Of a stretch of 64,000 nucleotides of DNA, positions 27,211-36,469 are shown piece after piece. This DNA is from Bacillota bacterium (GTDB lineage: Bacteria > Bacillota > Clostridia > Lachnospirales > Anaerotignaceae). The stretch spans positions 56,577 through 120,576 of the forward strand of contig JAHZDZ010000003.1 of NCBI GenBank assembly GCA_019422105.1. The letters run 5' to 3'. Positions within the stretch are counted from its first letter, which is position 1. Each line of letters starts with the position of its first letter. Under the pieces are notes generated by a model, which made no database searches, was not told the DNA's origin, and saw only the letters and a list, made by a program, of their open reading frames with translations. A program made the translations under genes and the position numbers.

Positions 27211-30200
27211 ATGTCTAAAGTAATGAAAACGATGGATGGAAATGAAGCAGCGGCTTACGCTTCCTACGCGTTTACCGAAGTTGCAGGCATTTTCCCAATT
27301 ACACCGTCTTCCCCTATGGCAGAGCATGTAGACGACTGGGCTGCCAATGGCAAGAAGAATATTTTCGGCCAGACAGTCAAGGTTGTTGAAATGCAGTCTG
27401 AGGGCGGTGCTGCCGGTACGGTTCACGGATCCCTTTCAGCGGGCGCTTTGACAACTACCTATACAGCATCTCAGGGCTTGCTTTTAATGATACCGAATAT
27501 GTATAAAATTGCAGGAGAGCTTCTTCCGGGTGTATTCCATGTGAGCGCTCGTACGCTGGCTTCCCATGCGTTGTCTATTTTTGGCGACCACTCAGACGTT
27601 ATGGCCTGCCGCCAGACAGGTTTTGCTATGCTTTGCGCCAACAGTGTTCAGGAAGTTATGGATTTGGGTGCTGTTGCCCATTTGTGCGCAATTAAGGGCA
27701 AGGTTCCTTTCCTTCATTTCTTTGACGGTTTCCGTACCTCTCACGAAATTCAGAAAATAGAGTGTCTTGACTATGATGAGCTTGCAAAAATCGTTGACAT
27801 GGACGCGGTAAACGATTTCAGAAGAAAAGCTCTGAATCCGGAGCATCCGGTTCTGCGCGGCACGGCTCAGAATCCCGATATTTTCTTCCAGGCAAGGGAG
27901 GCTTCCAATACATACTACAACAATCTTCCTGCTATTGTGGAAGAATATATGAAAGAAATATCCAAGCTGACAGGCAGAGATTATAAGCTGTTTAATTATT
28001 ACGGTGCGCCTGATGCGGAAAGAATTATTATTGCGATGGGCTCCGCTTGTGAGGCGATTGAGGAGACAATTGACTACTTGACAGCAAAGGGCGAAAAGGT
28101 CGGCATGGTGAAGGTTCACCTGTACAGGCCGTTTGTTGCGGAAAAATTACTGGAGGCAATTCCATCCACAGCGAAAAAAATTGCTGTTCTGGACAGGACA
28201 AAGGAGCCAGGTGCTCTTGGCGAGCCATTATACCAGGATGTCTGTACAGCGTTCTTTGAGGCGGATCAGAAACCTGTTATCGTTGCAGGCCGCTACGGCT
28301 TAAGCTCCAAGGATACAACTCCCGCACAGTTTGTTGCTGTTTATGCAAATCTTATGCTTGATACACCGAAAAATCACTTTACAATCGGTATTGTAGACGA
28401 TGTGACAAATCTTTCTCTCGAGGTTGGACCGGAGCTTAACGTAACAGAGGGAAGCGGCACAATCAGCTGCAAATTCTGGGGACTTGGCGCAGACGGTACG
28501 GTAGGCGCGAACAAGAACTCCATTAAGATTATCGGAGACCATACAGATATGTATGCGCAGGCATATTTCAACTATGACTCCAAGAAATCAGGCGGTATCA
28601 CACAGTCTCACCTGCGTTTTGGAAAAACGCCTATCCGTTCCACCTACTTGGTTTCTAAGGCTGACTTTGTGGCTTGTCACAAACAGGAGTATGTACATCT
28701 TTATGATATGACGGCTGATTTGAACGACGGCGGTACATTCCTTCTCAATACAGAGTGGAGCGCTGCGGAGCTGGACGAAAAGCTTCCCGCAAGCATGAAG
28801 AACTACATTGCAAACCATAATATCAATTTCTATATCATAGACGGAACACATATTGCCAAAGAAATCGGACTCGGAAACAGAATCAACACTGTTTTGCAGG
28901 CTGCATTCTTTAAGCTGGCAAACATTATTCCAATCGATCAGGCAGTAGAGTACATGAAATCCGCCATTACAAAGACATACGGCAAAAAGGGCGATGCTAT
29001 CCTGAACATGAACTATGCAGCAGTTGACCGCGGCGTTGACGGGGCGGTCAAGGTTGAGGTTCCCGCAAGCTGGAAGGCTGCAAAGGCTGATACTGCTTCC
29101 CAGGCTGTAAAGGATGCACCCGAATATGTAAAGACGGTTGTGACTGCGGTAAACGGGCAAAAAGGAGACAGCTTGCCTGTCAGCGCGTTTGTTGACTGGG
29201 TTGACGGCACGACACCTGTAGGAACGGCGGCATATGAGAAGAGGGGCGTTGCGGTAGATGTTCCTGAATGGGACGCTGAAAAATGTATCCAGTGTAACCA
29301 GTGTGCGTTTGTCTGTCCTCATGCTGCAATCCGTCCATTCCTTTTGACGGACGACGAGGCGAAGAATGCACCTGAAAGCTTTGTAACAGTACAGGGCAAG
29401 GGCAAAGGTCTTGACGGCTTTAAATTCAGAATGCAGGTTTCCTCTCTTGATTGTCTTGGATGCGGCAGTTGTGCGGCTGTGTGTCCGGCTAAGGAAAAAG
29501 CTCTTGTAATGAAGCCGGCTGCAACGCAGGAAGCAGAAGCTGGCAACTGGGAATATGCTGTGAATAAGGTATCTGTGAAGGAGAATGTGATGGACGACGC
29601 CAGTGTAAAGGGCAGCCAGTTCAAACAGCCTCTTCTGGAGTTCTCAGGCGCATGCGCAGGCTGCGGCGAGACTCCTTATGCAAAGCTTGTAACACAGCTG
29701 TTCGGCGACAGGATGTATGTAGCCAACGCAACAGGCTGTTCCTCCATCTGGGGCGGCTCTGCACCTACTACACCTTATACCACAAACCACAAAGGACAGG
29801 GGCCTGCATGGTCTAACTCCCTTTTCGAGGACAACGCGGAGTTTGGACTTGGTATGGCCATGGCAGTTAAGCAGCAGAGGGAAAACATCAAAGGAAAACT
29901 TGAAAAGCTCATTGCGCAAAATATTGCAAAGGATGCGGCTGAGGCCTGGATTTTGGCTATGGATGACGGTGAAAAATCTGTGAAGGCTTCCGCTGATTTG
30001 CTTGCGGTATTGGAAGGCATTCAGGATAAGAATGAGGATGTTAAATATATTATTGCCAATAAGGATCAGCTGGTAAAGAAATCACAGTGGATTTTTGGCG
30101 GTGACGGCTGGGCTTACGACATTGGATATGGCGGACTTGACCATGTTCTTGCCTCCGGCGAGGATGTAAACGTATTTGTATTTGACACAGAGGTTTACTC

Positions 30201-30726
30201 CAACACAGGCGGTCAGGCTTCCAAGGCGACTCCGGCAGGCGCTGTGGCGCAGTTTGCAGCTTCCGGCAAGAGGATTAAGAAAAAAGATCTGGGTATGATG
30301 GCTATGAGCTATGGCTATGTTTATGTGGCACAGGTTGCCATGGGTGCTAACCAGGCACAGCTTGTAAAGGCATTGAAGGAAGCGGAGGCTTACAAGGGCC
30401 CGTCCTTGATTATCGGCTATGCTCCTTGTATCAACCATGGCTTAAAGGGCGGCATGAGCGGTGCACAGAATGAAATCAAACGCGCAGTTGAGGCCGGCTA
30501 CTGGCATATGTTCCGTTTCAATCCTGATTTGAAGGCAGAAGGCAAGAATCCGTTTATCCTTGACTCCAAGGAGCCTACTGCAAGCTTCCAGGATTTCATT
30601 AAGAGCGAGGTTCGTTACAGCTCATTGATGAGGACTTTCCCTGAAATTTCTCAGGAGCTGTTCACAAAAGCGGAAGAGAATGCAAAAGAAAGACTGGAAA
30701 GCTACAAAAGTCTTGCTGGCAAATAA
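27211..30726 (+). CDS. nifJ: Pyruvate:ferredoxin (flavodoxin) oxidoreductase
   Basis: A full-length, single-chain PFOR of 1171 residues, which converts pyruvate and CoA to acetyl-CoA, CO2 and reduced ferredoxin. Visible in order: pyruvate-binding N-domain (FPITPSSPMAEHVDDWA), two 4Fe-4S sites CIQCNQCAFVCP near 692 and CLGCGSCAAVCP near 748, GACAGCGETPYAKL near 812 supplying proximal-cluster cysteines, and the thiamine diphosphate site GDGWAYDIGYGG near 963 with DTEVYSNTGGQ. AAAGGAGG lies 8 bases before the ATG. It is monocistronic with a strong terminator and dual promoters, as expected for a very highly expressed central enzyme. Confidence 0.97.
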   Translation: MSKVMKTMDGNEAAAYASYAFTEVAGIFPITPSSPMAEHVDDWAANGKKNIFGQTVKVVEMQSEGGAAGTVHGSLSAGALTTTYTASQGLLLMIPNMYKIAGELLPGVFHVSARTLASHALSIFGDHSDVMACRQTGFAMLCANSVQEVMDLGAVAHLCAIKGKVPFLHFFDGFRTSHEIQKIECLDYDELAKIVDMDAVNDFRRKALNPEHPVLRGTAQNPDIFFQAREASNTYYNNLPAIVEEYMKEISKLTGRDYKLFNYYGAPDAERIIIAMGSACEAIEETIDYLTAKGEKVGMVKVHLYRPFVAEKLLEAIPSTAKKIAVLDRTKEPGALGEPLYQDVCTAFFEADQKPVIVAGRYGLSSKDTTPAQFVAVYANLMLDTPKNHFTIGIVDDVTNLSLEVGPELNVTEGSGTISCKFWGLGADGTVGANKNSIKIIGDHTDMYAQAYFNYDSKKSGGITQSHLRFGKTPIRSTYLVSKADFVACHKQEYVHLYDMTADLNDGGTFLLNTEWSAAELDEKLPASMKNYIANHNINFYIIDGTHIAKEIGLGNRINTVLQAAFFKLANIIPIDQAVEYMKSAITKTYGKKGDAILNMNYAAVDRGVDGAVKVEVPASWKAAKADTASQAVKDAPEYVKTVVTAVNGQKGDSLPVSAFVDWVDGTTPVGTAAYEKRGVAVDVPEWDAEKCIQCNQCAFVCPHAAIRPFLLTDDEAKNAPESFVTVQGKGKGLDGFKFRMQVSSLDCLGCGSCAAVCPAKEKALVMKPAATQEAEAGNWEYAVNKVSVKENVMDDASVKGSQFKQPLLEFSGACAGCGETPYAKLVTQLFGDRMYVANATGCSSIWGGSAPTTPYTTNHKGQGPAWSNSLFEDNAEFGLGMAMAVKQQRENIKGKLEKLIAQNIAKDAAEAWILAMDDGEKSVKASADLLAVLEGIQDKNEDVKYIIANKDQLVKKSQWIFGGDGWAYDIGYGGLDHVLASGEDVNVFVFDTEVYSNTGGQASKATPAGAVAQFAASGKRIKKKDLGMMAMSYGYVYVAQVAMGANQAQLVKALKEAEAYKGPSLIIGYAPCINHGLKGGMSGAQNEIKRAVEAGYWHMFRFNPDLKAEGKNPFILDSKEPTASFQDFIKSEVRYSSLMRTFPEISQELFTKAEENAKERLESYKSLAGK

Positions 30727-30768
30727 AAAGTAATTTTAATCCATTCGGGTATTATGACCGGATGCTAT

Positions 30769-30805
30769 AAAAAAAGAAAGCCTGATTGTCAGGCTTTCTT
30801 TTTTT
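30769..30805. terminator. Strong bidirectional terminator after nifJ
   Basis: AAAAAAAGAAAGCCTGA-TTG-TCAGGCTTTCTTTTTTT, a 17-base stem with A and T tails. Confidence 0.92.
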
Positions 30806-30882
30806 ATATAATATTTCTTTTTAAAAGAGGATTGTTTATAAGGTATAGGTTTTAAATAAACTTAACTGAAAACTATATTAAA

Positions 30883-30907
30883 GTTCTTTTCTTAAGAAGA
30901 AAAGAAC
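30883..30907. repeat. Perfect 11-base inverted repeat
   Basis: GTTCTTTTCTT-AAG-AAGAAAAGAAC. There is no T-run after it, so it may be a regulator site or a second hairpin rather than a terminator. Confidence 0.5.
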
Positions 30908-30973
30908 ATTAATAAGTATAATTCAAAGTTTTATTTTTATATGGGAATATAGAAATTGCAGGAGAAGCAACAT

Positions 30974-31020
30974 AGGGCGGTAAAACTCTTTAGCAGTTTC
31001 CGCTCCTATTTTTGTTTTTT
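30974..31020 (+). terminator. Imperfect terminator-like hairpin
   Basis: AGGGCGGTAAAACT pairs imperfectly with AGTTTCCGCTCCT, followed by ATTTTTGTTTTTTT. No gene was found directly upstream, which raises the chance of a short unrecognised transcript. Confidence 0.4.
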
Positions 31021-31255
31021 TCCGCTTCGTCACAGAGAGACAATCCTTTTGGCTGTTACGGTATTTGTATAAAAAATATTATGACTGATGTATTTGCTTT
31101 TGTACAAAACTATGCATTCTGGTGCACACTGGCAAAATGCAAAAAAAAATTTATTCATTTTAGATAAATTTTTTTAATTTGATTCTTTCAGAAACGATAA
31201 AGTGTAAATTTTGCTGATTCTGATTGTTTAAATTTATTATTTGTACAAAATATGG

Positions 31256-31399
31256 TATAATGACGGTAAAATTCAGCGGAGATACTCATAAACTTGCGGT
31301 TTATTCGTACATTTGCTATGCAAATAGCCTTCACCCGAAACAATTTCTTGCAAGCAAGCTTTAAAAATTGCTTCTGTGCAGCCTGCTTTCTCCGCTTTT
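31256..31399 (+). ncRNA. Candidate structured small RNA or dnaE leader element
   Basis: An extended -10 TGGTATAAT (31253-31261) is followed by a region closed by an 8-base stem, AGCGGAGA (31275-31282) with TCTCCGCT (31389-31396), ending in TTTT. Inside are hairpins ATAAAC/GTTTAT (31288-31304), ATTTGC-TAT-GCAAAT (31311-31325) and CTTGC-AA-GCAAG. A second copy of the extended -10, TGGTATAAT at 31401-31409, follows at once and probably drives dnaE. The overall shape (long closing stem with internal hairpins, about 130 bases) might suit a 6S-like RNA, but the family is not recognised. Confidence 0.35.
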
Positions 31400-31687
31400 A
31401 TGGTATAATCAGTTCCAACGGATCTGCAAAACAGGATATTGCGGGAAAGTCATGAATTTTAAGAGACCCATACTTTTTTGTATCTGCAATTCGCTTTAAA
31501 ATGAAAAAAGGCTTAAAGTTCTCATGAAAATATGTAAAAAAATAGTGTGCACAGAGTTAGGGTTAATGTAAAAAAAATTGAATTAAATTTTTTTATAAGA
31601 ATCAGCAGGGATAATTACAAGGGCTTTGTGGATACGTCTTCGGGAAACTTAATTGAAAAAGGGATAGAATATATAAAGGAGCGGACT

Positions 31688-34600
31688 ATGGAGCAGACAG
31701 AGGAAAAACAGTTTACCCATTTACATGTCCATACGGAATACAGCTTATTAGACGGCTCGGCAAAAATAGGCGAGCTTGTTTCGCGTGCCAGGGAGTTGGG
31801 AATGAAGTCTCTTGCGATTACGGATCACGGGGCTATGTATGGCGTGATAGAGTTTTATAAAGAGGCAAAGGCCCAGGGAATTAAGCCTATTATCGGCTGT
31901 GAGGTTTATGTGGCCCCGTCCTCCCGCTTTAAAAAGGACAATTCCGAGAGCTACAGCTATTACCATCTGGTGCTTTTGGCTGAGGATATGGAGGGTTATC
32001 AGAATTTAATTAAAATAGTATCATTGGGATTTATAGACGGCTTTTACTATAAGCCAAGAATTGATATGGAGCTTTTGAAAAAATACCACAAGGGAATTAT
32101 TGCTACCAGTGCATGTCTGGCGGGGCCGGTAGCCAAAAATATACTGGCAGTTTCCTATGAGAAGGCAAAGGAAGTCGCACTGGAATACGATGAGGTGTTT
32201 GGACGCGGTAACTTCTTTTTGGAGATGCAGGATCATGGCATTGCAGAGCAGAAAACTGTCAATACGGCGCTCAGGCGAATGCACGAGGAAACCGGCATTC
32301 CCATGATCTGTTCCAATGACAGCCATTATATTTATCGAGAGGACAGTAAGCCCCACGATATTCTGCTGTGTATTCAGACGGCAAAAACCATTCATGATGA
32401 GGACAGAATGCGGTATGAGGGGGACAACTTTTATCTGAAATCTCCGGAGGAAATGTATGCCCTTTTCCCCAATGACACAGAGGCGCTGGAAAACACCAAT
32501 AAAATTGCGGAGCGCTGCAATGTGGATTTTGTTTTTCATGATTTAAAGCTTCCTAAATTTGACGTGCCTGACGGAAAAACAGCGGAGGAATATCTGCGGG
32601 AGCTGTGCTATGCGGGGTTTGCAAAAAAATATGAGGCTCAGCCGCTGGAATTGAAGGAAAGATTGGATTATGAGCTACATACCATAGAAACGATGGGGTA
32701 TGTGGATTATTTCCTTATTGTATGGGACTTCATTAAATTTTCAAAGGATCATGGTATTATTGTTGGGCCGGGAAGAGGCTCTGCGGCGGGAAGTATTGTA
32801 TCCTATTGTCTGGATATTACCACCATTGACCCTATCAAATATGATTTGATTTTTGAGCGGTTTTTAAACCCCGAGCGCGTCAGTATGCCTGATATTGATG
32901 TGGACTTCTGCTATGAGAGAAGGCAGGAGGTCATAGATTATGTTATAGACAAATACGGCGAGGATCATGTGGCACAGATTATCACCTTTGGAACATTGGC
33001 GGCCAGAGCTGCCATAAAGGATGTAGGACGTGCTCTTGCCATGCCCTATGCGGATGTGGACAGGGTGTCCAAAATGATACCTACGGAGCTGGGTATCACC
33101 ATTTCAAAGGCGCTGAAGATGAATCCGGAATTAAAGCAGCTCTATGATGAGGATGAAGCGGTGCACTATCTTATAGACATGTCCTTAAGACTTGAGGGGC
33201 TTCCGCGTCATTCCTCCACCCATGCGGCAGGCGTAGTCATCTGCCGTGATCCGGTTATGGAGTATGTGCCCCTGAACTCCAATGACGGCGCTGTCACCAC
33301 CCAGTTTACCATGAATACACTGGAGGAACTGGGTATACTGAAAATGGACTTTCTGGGGCTTAGAACGCTGACGGTTATTCAAAATGCCGTCATGGAGGCG
33401 GAAAGAACACATCATATTAAAATAGATATGGACCAAATCGGGGACGATGATCCCAGAGTGTATGAATTGATATCACAGGGGAAAACAGAGGGTGTATTCC
33501 AGCTGGAAAGTGCGGGAATGAAGCAGTTTATGAAGGAGCTTCAGCCCACAAGGCTGGAGGATTTGATTGCGGGAATCTCTCTTTACAGGCCGGGCCCTAT
33601 GGAGTTTATTCCTAAATATGTTCGGGGGAAAAACCATCCCGACAGTATTACCTATACCCATGAGTCGTTGAAGCCCATTTTAAATACCACCTACGGCTGT
33701 ATTGTCTATCAGGAGCAGGTTATGCAGATAGTTCGTGATCTGGCTGGTTATTCTCTTGGCCGCAGCGATTTGGTGCGCCGTGCCATGTCCAAGAAAAAGG
33801 CCAGCGTTATGGCTCAGGAGAGACAAAACTTTGTATACGGCGCGGGGGACGAGGTGCCGGGCTGTGTGAAAAACGGCATTGACGAAAAAACGGCGGAAAA
33901 GATATTCGACGAGATGACGGATTTTGCAAAATATGCATTCAATAAGAGCCACGCAGCCTGCTATGCCGTTGTGGGCTACCAGACGGCATGGCTGAAAACC
34001 TATTATCCTGTTGAATTTATGGCGGCACTGATGACCAGCGTTATGGATTTTGCCGCAAAGGTTTCCGGTTATATTGAGGAATGCAAAAAAATGGGCATCA
34101 CCCTTTTGCCGCCTGACATCAACGACGGCTATGCCAATTTTTCTGTTTCCGGCAACAAAATACGCTTTGGCCTTGCCGCAATAAAAAACGTGGGGAAAAA
34201 TACCATTGCGGCTATTGTGGAGGAGAGAGACAAAAACGGCCCCTTTCAGTCGCTGACAGAGTTTATCAACCGTATGGACGGCAGGGAGTTGAATAAGCGC
34301 TGCATCGAAAGCTTTATCAAAAGCGGCGCTTTTGATTCCCTGGGCGGAAAGCGTTCTCAATATATGGCGGTGTACAAGAATATACTGGACGCTGTGGGCC
34401 AGGCGAAAAAGAACAATATAGAGGGACAGCTGAACCTGTTTGATTTGGGTGCGGAGGACACAGGGCAGATGGCTTTTCAGGAGGAGCTTCCAAAAAGCGA
34501 TGAGTATCCGCTCAGAGACTTGCTGGCCATGGAGAAGGAAGTATTGGGCATCTATGTCAGCGGGCATCCGCTGAAGGAATATGAAGAGATACTGAAACGG

Positions 34601-35173
34601 TACACAAGCGCAAGCTCCGTTGATTTTATGCTCAGTGAGGACGAAAATGAAATGGATATACTCTCACAGAGCAAGAAGGTCAGAGAGGGAAGCCGAGTCG
34701 TGATTGGCGGTATAATTACTGACAAATCGGTGAAATATACAAGAAATAACAAAACCATGGCTTTTATTAAAGTGGAGGACTTATTCGGCGTCGTGGAGGT
34801 CATTGTATTTCCTAATGTATACGAAAACTGCAGCCGTCTGTTGGAGGAGGAAGCGGTTGTTTTAGTGGAAGGAAGCGCTCAATTTAACGCGGACGAGGAC
34901 GGACGGGTGATTGCCTCCAAGGTAAAGCCTCTCTCGGAAATGAATGTCATTAAAAGCATTGGCCTCATACTCGGAGACGGCAATGAGGAAACCTTATCCT
35001 CCATCACCGGACTTTTAAAGCAGAATCATGGCAGCATTCCGGTGTACATCAACGATGTGAGGGAAGGAAAGCGCTTCAAGGCGTCAAGCGAATATTGGGT
35101 TGACGGCGGCAAGGTGTTTTTGGAAAAGATGAAGGCTTTGCTTGGAGAAAACAATGTGGTAATAAAAAAATAA
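31688..35173 (+). CDS. dnaE: DNA polymerase III subunit alpha (DnaE)
   Basis: This 1161-residue replicative polymerase subunit begins with a PHP domain (FTHLHVHTEYSLLDG) carrying its histidines. The polymerase aspartates lie in PDIDVDF near 405 and in GILKMDFLGL near 555; a helix-hairpin-helix and an OB-fold (RVVIGGIITDKSVKYTRNNKTMAFIKVEDL) are near 1005-1035. AAAGGAG is 9 bases before ATG 31688; an open frame extends upstream to 31547 but lacks a site. It is the first gene of dnaE-mtrB-pfkA-pyk. Confidence 0.95.
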   Translation: MEQTEEKQFTHLHVHTEYSLLDGSAKIGELVSRARELGMKSLAITDHGAMYGVIEFYKEAKAQGIKPIIGCEVYVAPSSRFKKDNSESYSYYHLVLLAEDMEGYQNLIKIVSLGFIDGFYYKPRIDMELLKKYHKGIIATSACLAGPVAKNILAVSYEKAKEVALEYDEVFGRGNFFLEMQDHGIAEQKTVNTALRRMHEETGIPMICSNDSHYIYREDSKPHDILLCIQTAKTIHDEDRMRYEGDNFYLKSPEEMYALFPNDTEALENTNKIAERCNVDFVFHDLKLPKFDVPDGKTAEEYLRELCYAGFAKKYEAQPLELKERLDYELHTIETMGYVDYFLIVWDFIKFSKDHGIIVGPGRGSAAGSIVSYCLDITTIDPIKYDLIFERFLNPERVSMPDIDVDFCYERRQEVIDYVIDKYGEDHVAQIITFGTLAARAAIKDVGRALAMPYADVDRVSKMIPTELGITISKALKMNPELKQLYDEDEAVHYLIDMSLRLEGLPRHSSTHAAGVVICRDPVMEYVPLNSNDGAVTTQFTMNTLEELGILKMDFLGLRTLTVIQNAVMEAERTHHIKIDMDQIGDDDPRVYELISQGKTEGVFQLESAGMKQFMKELQPTRLEDLIAGISLYRPGPMEFIPKYVRGKNHPDSITYTHESLKPILNTTYGCIVYQEQVMQIVRDLAGYSLGRSDLVRRAMSKKKASVMAQERQNFVYGAGDEVPGCVKNGIDEKTAEKIFDEMTDFAKYAFNKSHAACYAVVGYQTAWLKTYYPVEFMAALMTSVMDFAAKVSGYIEECKKMGITLLPPDINDGYANFSVSGNKIRFGLAAIKNVGKNTIAAIVEERDKNGPFQSLTEFINRMDGRELNKRCIESFIKSGAFDSLGGKRSQYMAVYKNILDAVGQAKKNNIEGQLNLFDLGAEDTGQMAFQEELPKSDEYPLRDLLAMEKEVLGIYVSGHPLKEYEEILKRYTSASSVDFMLSEDENEMDILSQSKKVREGSRVVIGGIITDKSVKYTRNNKTMAFIKVEDLFGVVEVIVFPNVYENCSRLLEEEAVVLVEGSAQFNADEDGRVIASKVKPLSEMNVIKSIGLILGDGNEETLSSITGLLKQNHGSIPVYINDVREGKRFKASSEYWVDGGKVFLEKMKALLGENNVVIKK

Positions 35174-35191
35174 AGAGCAGGAGGTTTTGTT

Positions 35192-35425
35192 ATGGATAAT
35201 GAAGTGAATTCCAATTCTCCCTATATCTGTATTAAGGCTTTGGAGAAGGGCGTCAATGTAATAGGGGTAACCCGCGGGGTGGACACAAAGTTTCATCATA
35301 CAGAAAAGCTGGATGCGGGAGAAGTTCTCATAGCCCAGTTTACGGAGAATACCTCCGCCATCAAGGTGAGGGGAAGAACAATCATATACACTCAGTTCGG
35401 GGAAATCACAACAGGTGATGTGTAA
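35192..35425 (+). CDS. mtrB: Tryptophan RNA-binding attenuation protein TRAP (MtrB)
   Basis: This 77-residue protein is very similar to Bacillus MtrB, an 11-subunit ring that binds GAG/UAG repeats in RNA when loaded with tryptophan. Shared stretches are GVNVIGVTRGVDTKFHHTEKL and IAQFTENTSAIKVRG. The RNA-contact residues K37, K56 and R58 of the Bacillus protein correspond to K39, K58 and R60, and the Trp-pocket threonine to T32. AGGAGG lies 8 bases before the ATG. It sits between dnaE and pfkA, not with trp or folate genes. No (G/U)AG repeat target was found in the window. Confidence 0.93.
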   Translation: MDNEVNSNSPYICIKALEKGVNVIGVTRGVDTKFHHTEKLDAGEVLIAQFTENTSAIKVRGRTIIYTQFGEITTGDV

Positions 35426-35467
35426 AAAAAGAAATGAAACGTACATGGAAAGATGGAGGAATGTTTC

Positions 35468-36445
35468 ATGGAAAAAGAAATTAAAAAAATAGGCGTTTTG
35501 ACCAGTGGAGGCGATGCGCCGGGTATGAATGCGGCCATCAGGGCAGTGACCAGAACCGCTTTGTCGGAGGGCATCAAGGTTATCGGCATCAGAAAGGGAT
35601 ATAACGGCCTTATTAACGGCGATATTATAGATTTAAAAAGCAACGACGTATCTGATATTATCAATCGAGGCGGTACCATACTGCACACGGCCCGCTCCCC
35701 CGAGATGATGACGGAGGAGGGACGGAAAAAGGCAGCCGCTATCTATGATATTTTGGGTCTTGATGCCCTGATAGTAATAGGCGGCGATGGTTCCTTCCGG
35801 GGATGTCAGGCGCTGAGCCATCTTGGAGCAAATGTTATCGGTATTCCCGCAACCATAGATTTAGATTTGAGCTGCAGTGAATATACCATAGGCTTTGATA
35901 CGGCGGTCAATACAGGAACGGATGCTATCAGTAAGCTAAGGGATACCTCGAGCTCTCACGAGAGGTGCTCTGTTGTGGAGGTTATGGGACGGGACGCCGG
36001 CTATATTGCCCTGTGGTGCGCTATGAGCGGCGGCGCTGACGAGGTGCTCATACCGGAGCAGAGGGACGTAATTGACAGCGCCAATGTCATACAGAGAATA
36101 CTGGAGAACAGAAGTCAGGGAAAACGGCATAATCTTGTGGTTGTGGCAGAGGGTATCGGCGGTACGCAGAAGCTAGCAAAGCAGATACAGGAAATTACCG
36201 GCATACAGACAAGAGCTACCATTCTGGGACACCTGCAAAGGGGCGGCAATCCCACGGCTATAGACAGAATGCACGCTTCCATGATGGGCTACAAGGCGGT
36301 TATGGAGGTATTAAGCGGGCAGAGGAACAAGGTTATTGCCTACAACAAGGGCGAATATGAGGCAATTGATATTGAGGTTGCTTTGCATATGACAAAGCAA
36401 TACGACAGAGAAGTATATGATGTAGTGAAGGTGCTGTCTATATAG
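35468..36445 (+). CDS. pfkA: 6-phosphofructokinase
   Basis: This 325-residue ATP-type PfkA phosphorylates fructose 6-phosphate. GVLTSGGDAPGMNAAIR at the N-terminus and the GGDGSF loop near 105 bind ATP; PATIDLDLS near 125 has the catalytic Asp region and LGHLQRGG near 245 is the signature, all matching the family. The usual text PGTIDND is PATIDLD here, a change worth noting in the catalytic loop: the aspartate in TID is kept. ATG 35468 follows GGAGGAATG; an earlier ATG at 35453 overlaps this site. It is co-transcribed with mtrB and pyk. Confidence 0.93.
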   Translation: MEKEIKKIGVLTSGGDAPGMNAAIRAVTRTALSEGIKVIGIRKGYNGLINGDIIDLKSNDVSDIINRGGTILHTARSPEMMTEEGRKKAAAIYDILGLDALIVIGGDGSFRGCQALSHLGANVIGIPATIDLDLSCSEYTIGFDTAVNTGTDAISKLRDTSSSHERCSVVEVMGRDAGYIALWCAMSGGADEVLIPEQRDVIDSANVIQRILENRSQGKRHNLVVVAEGIGGTQKLAKQIQEITGIQTRATILGHLQRGGNPTAIDRMHASMMGYKAVMEVLSGQRNKVIAYNKGEYEAIDIEVALHMTKQYDREVYDVVKVLSI

Positions 36446-36469
36446 GCAGCGTAAGGAGGAATTTTATTC

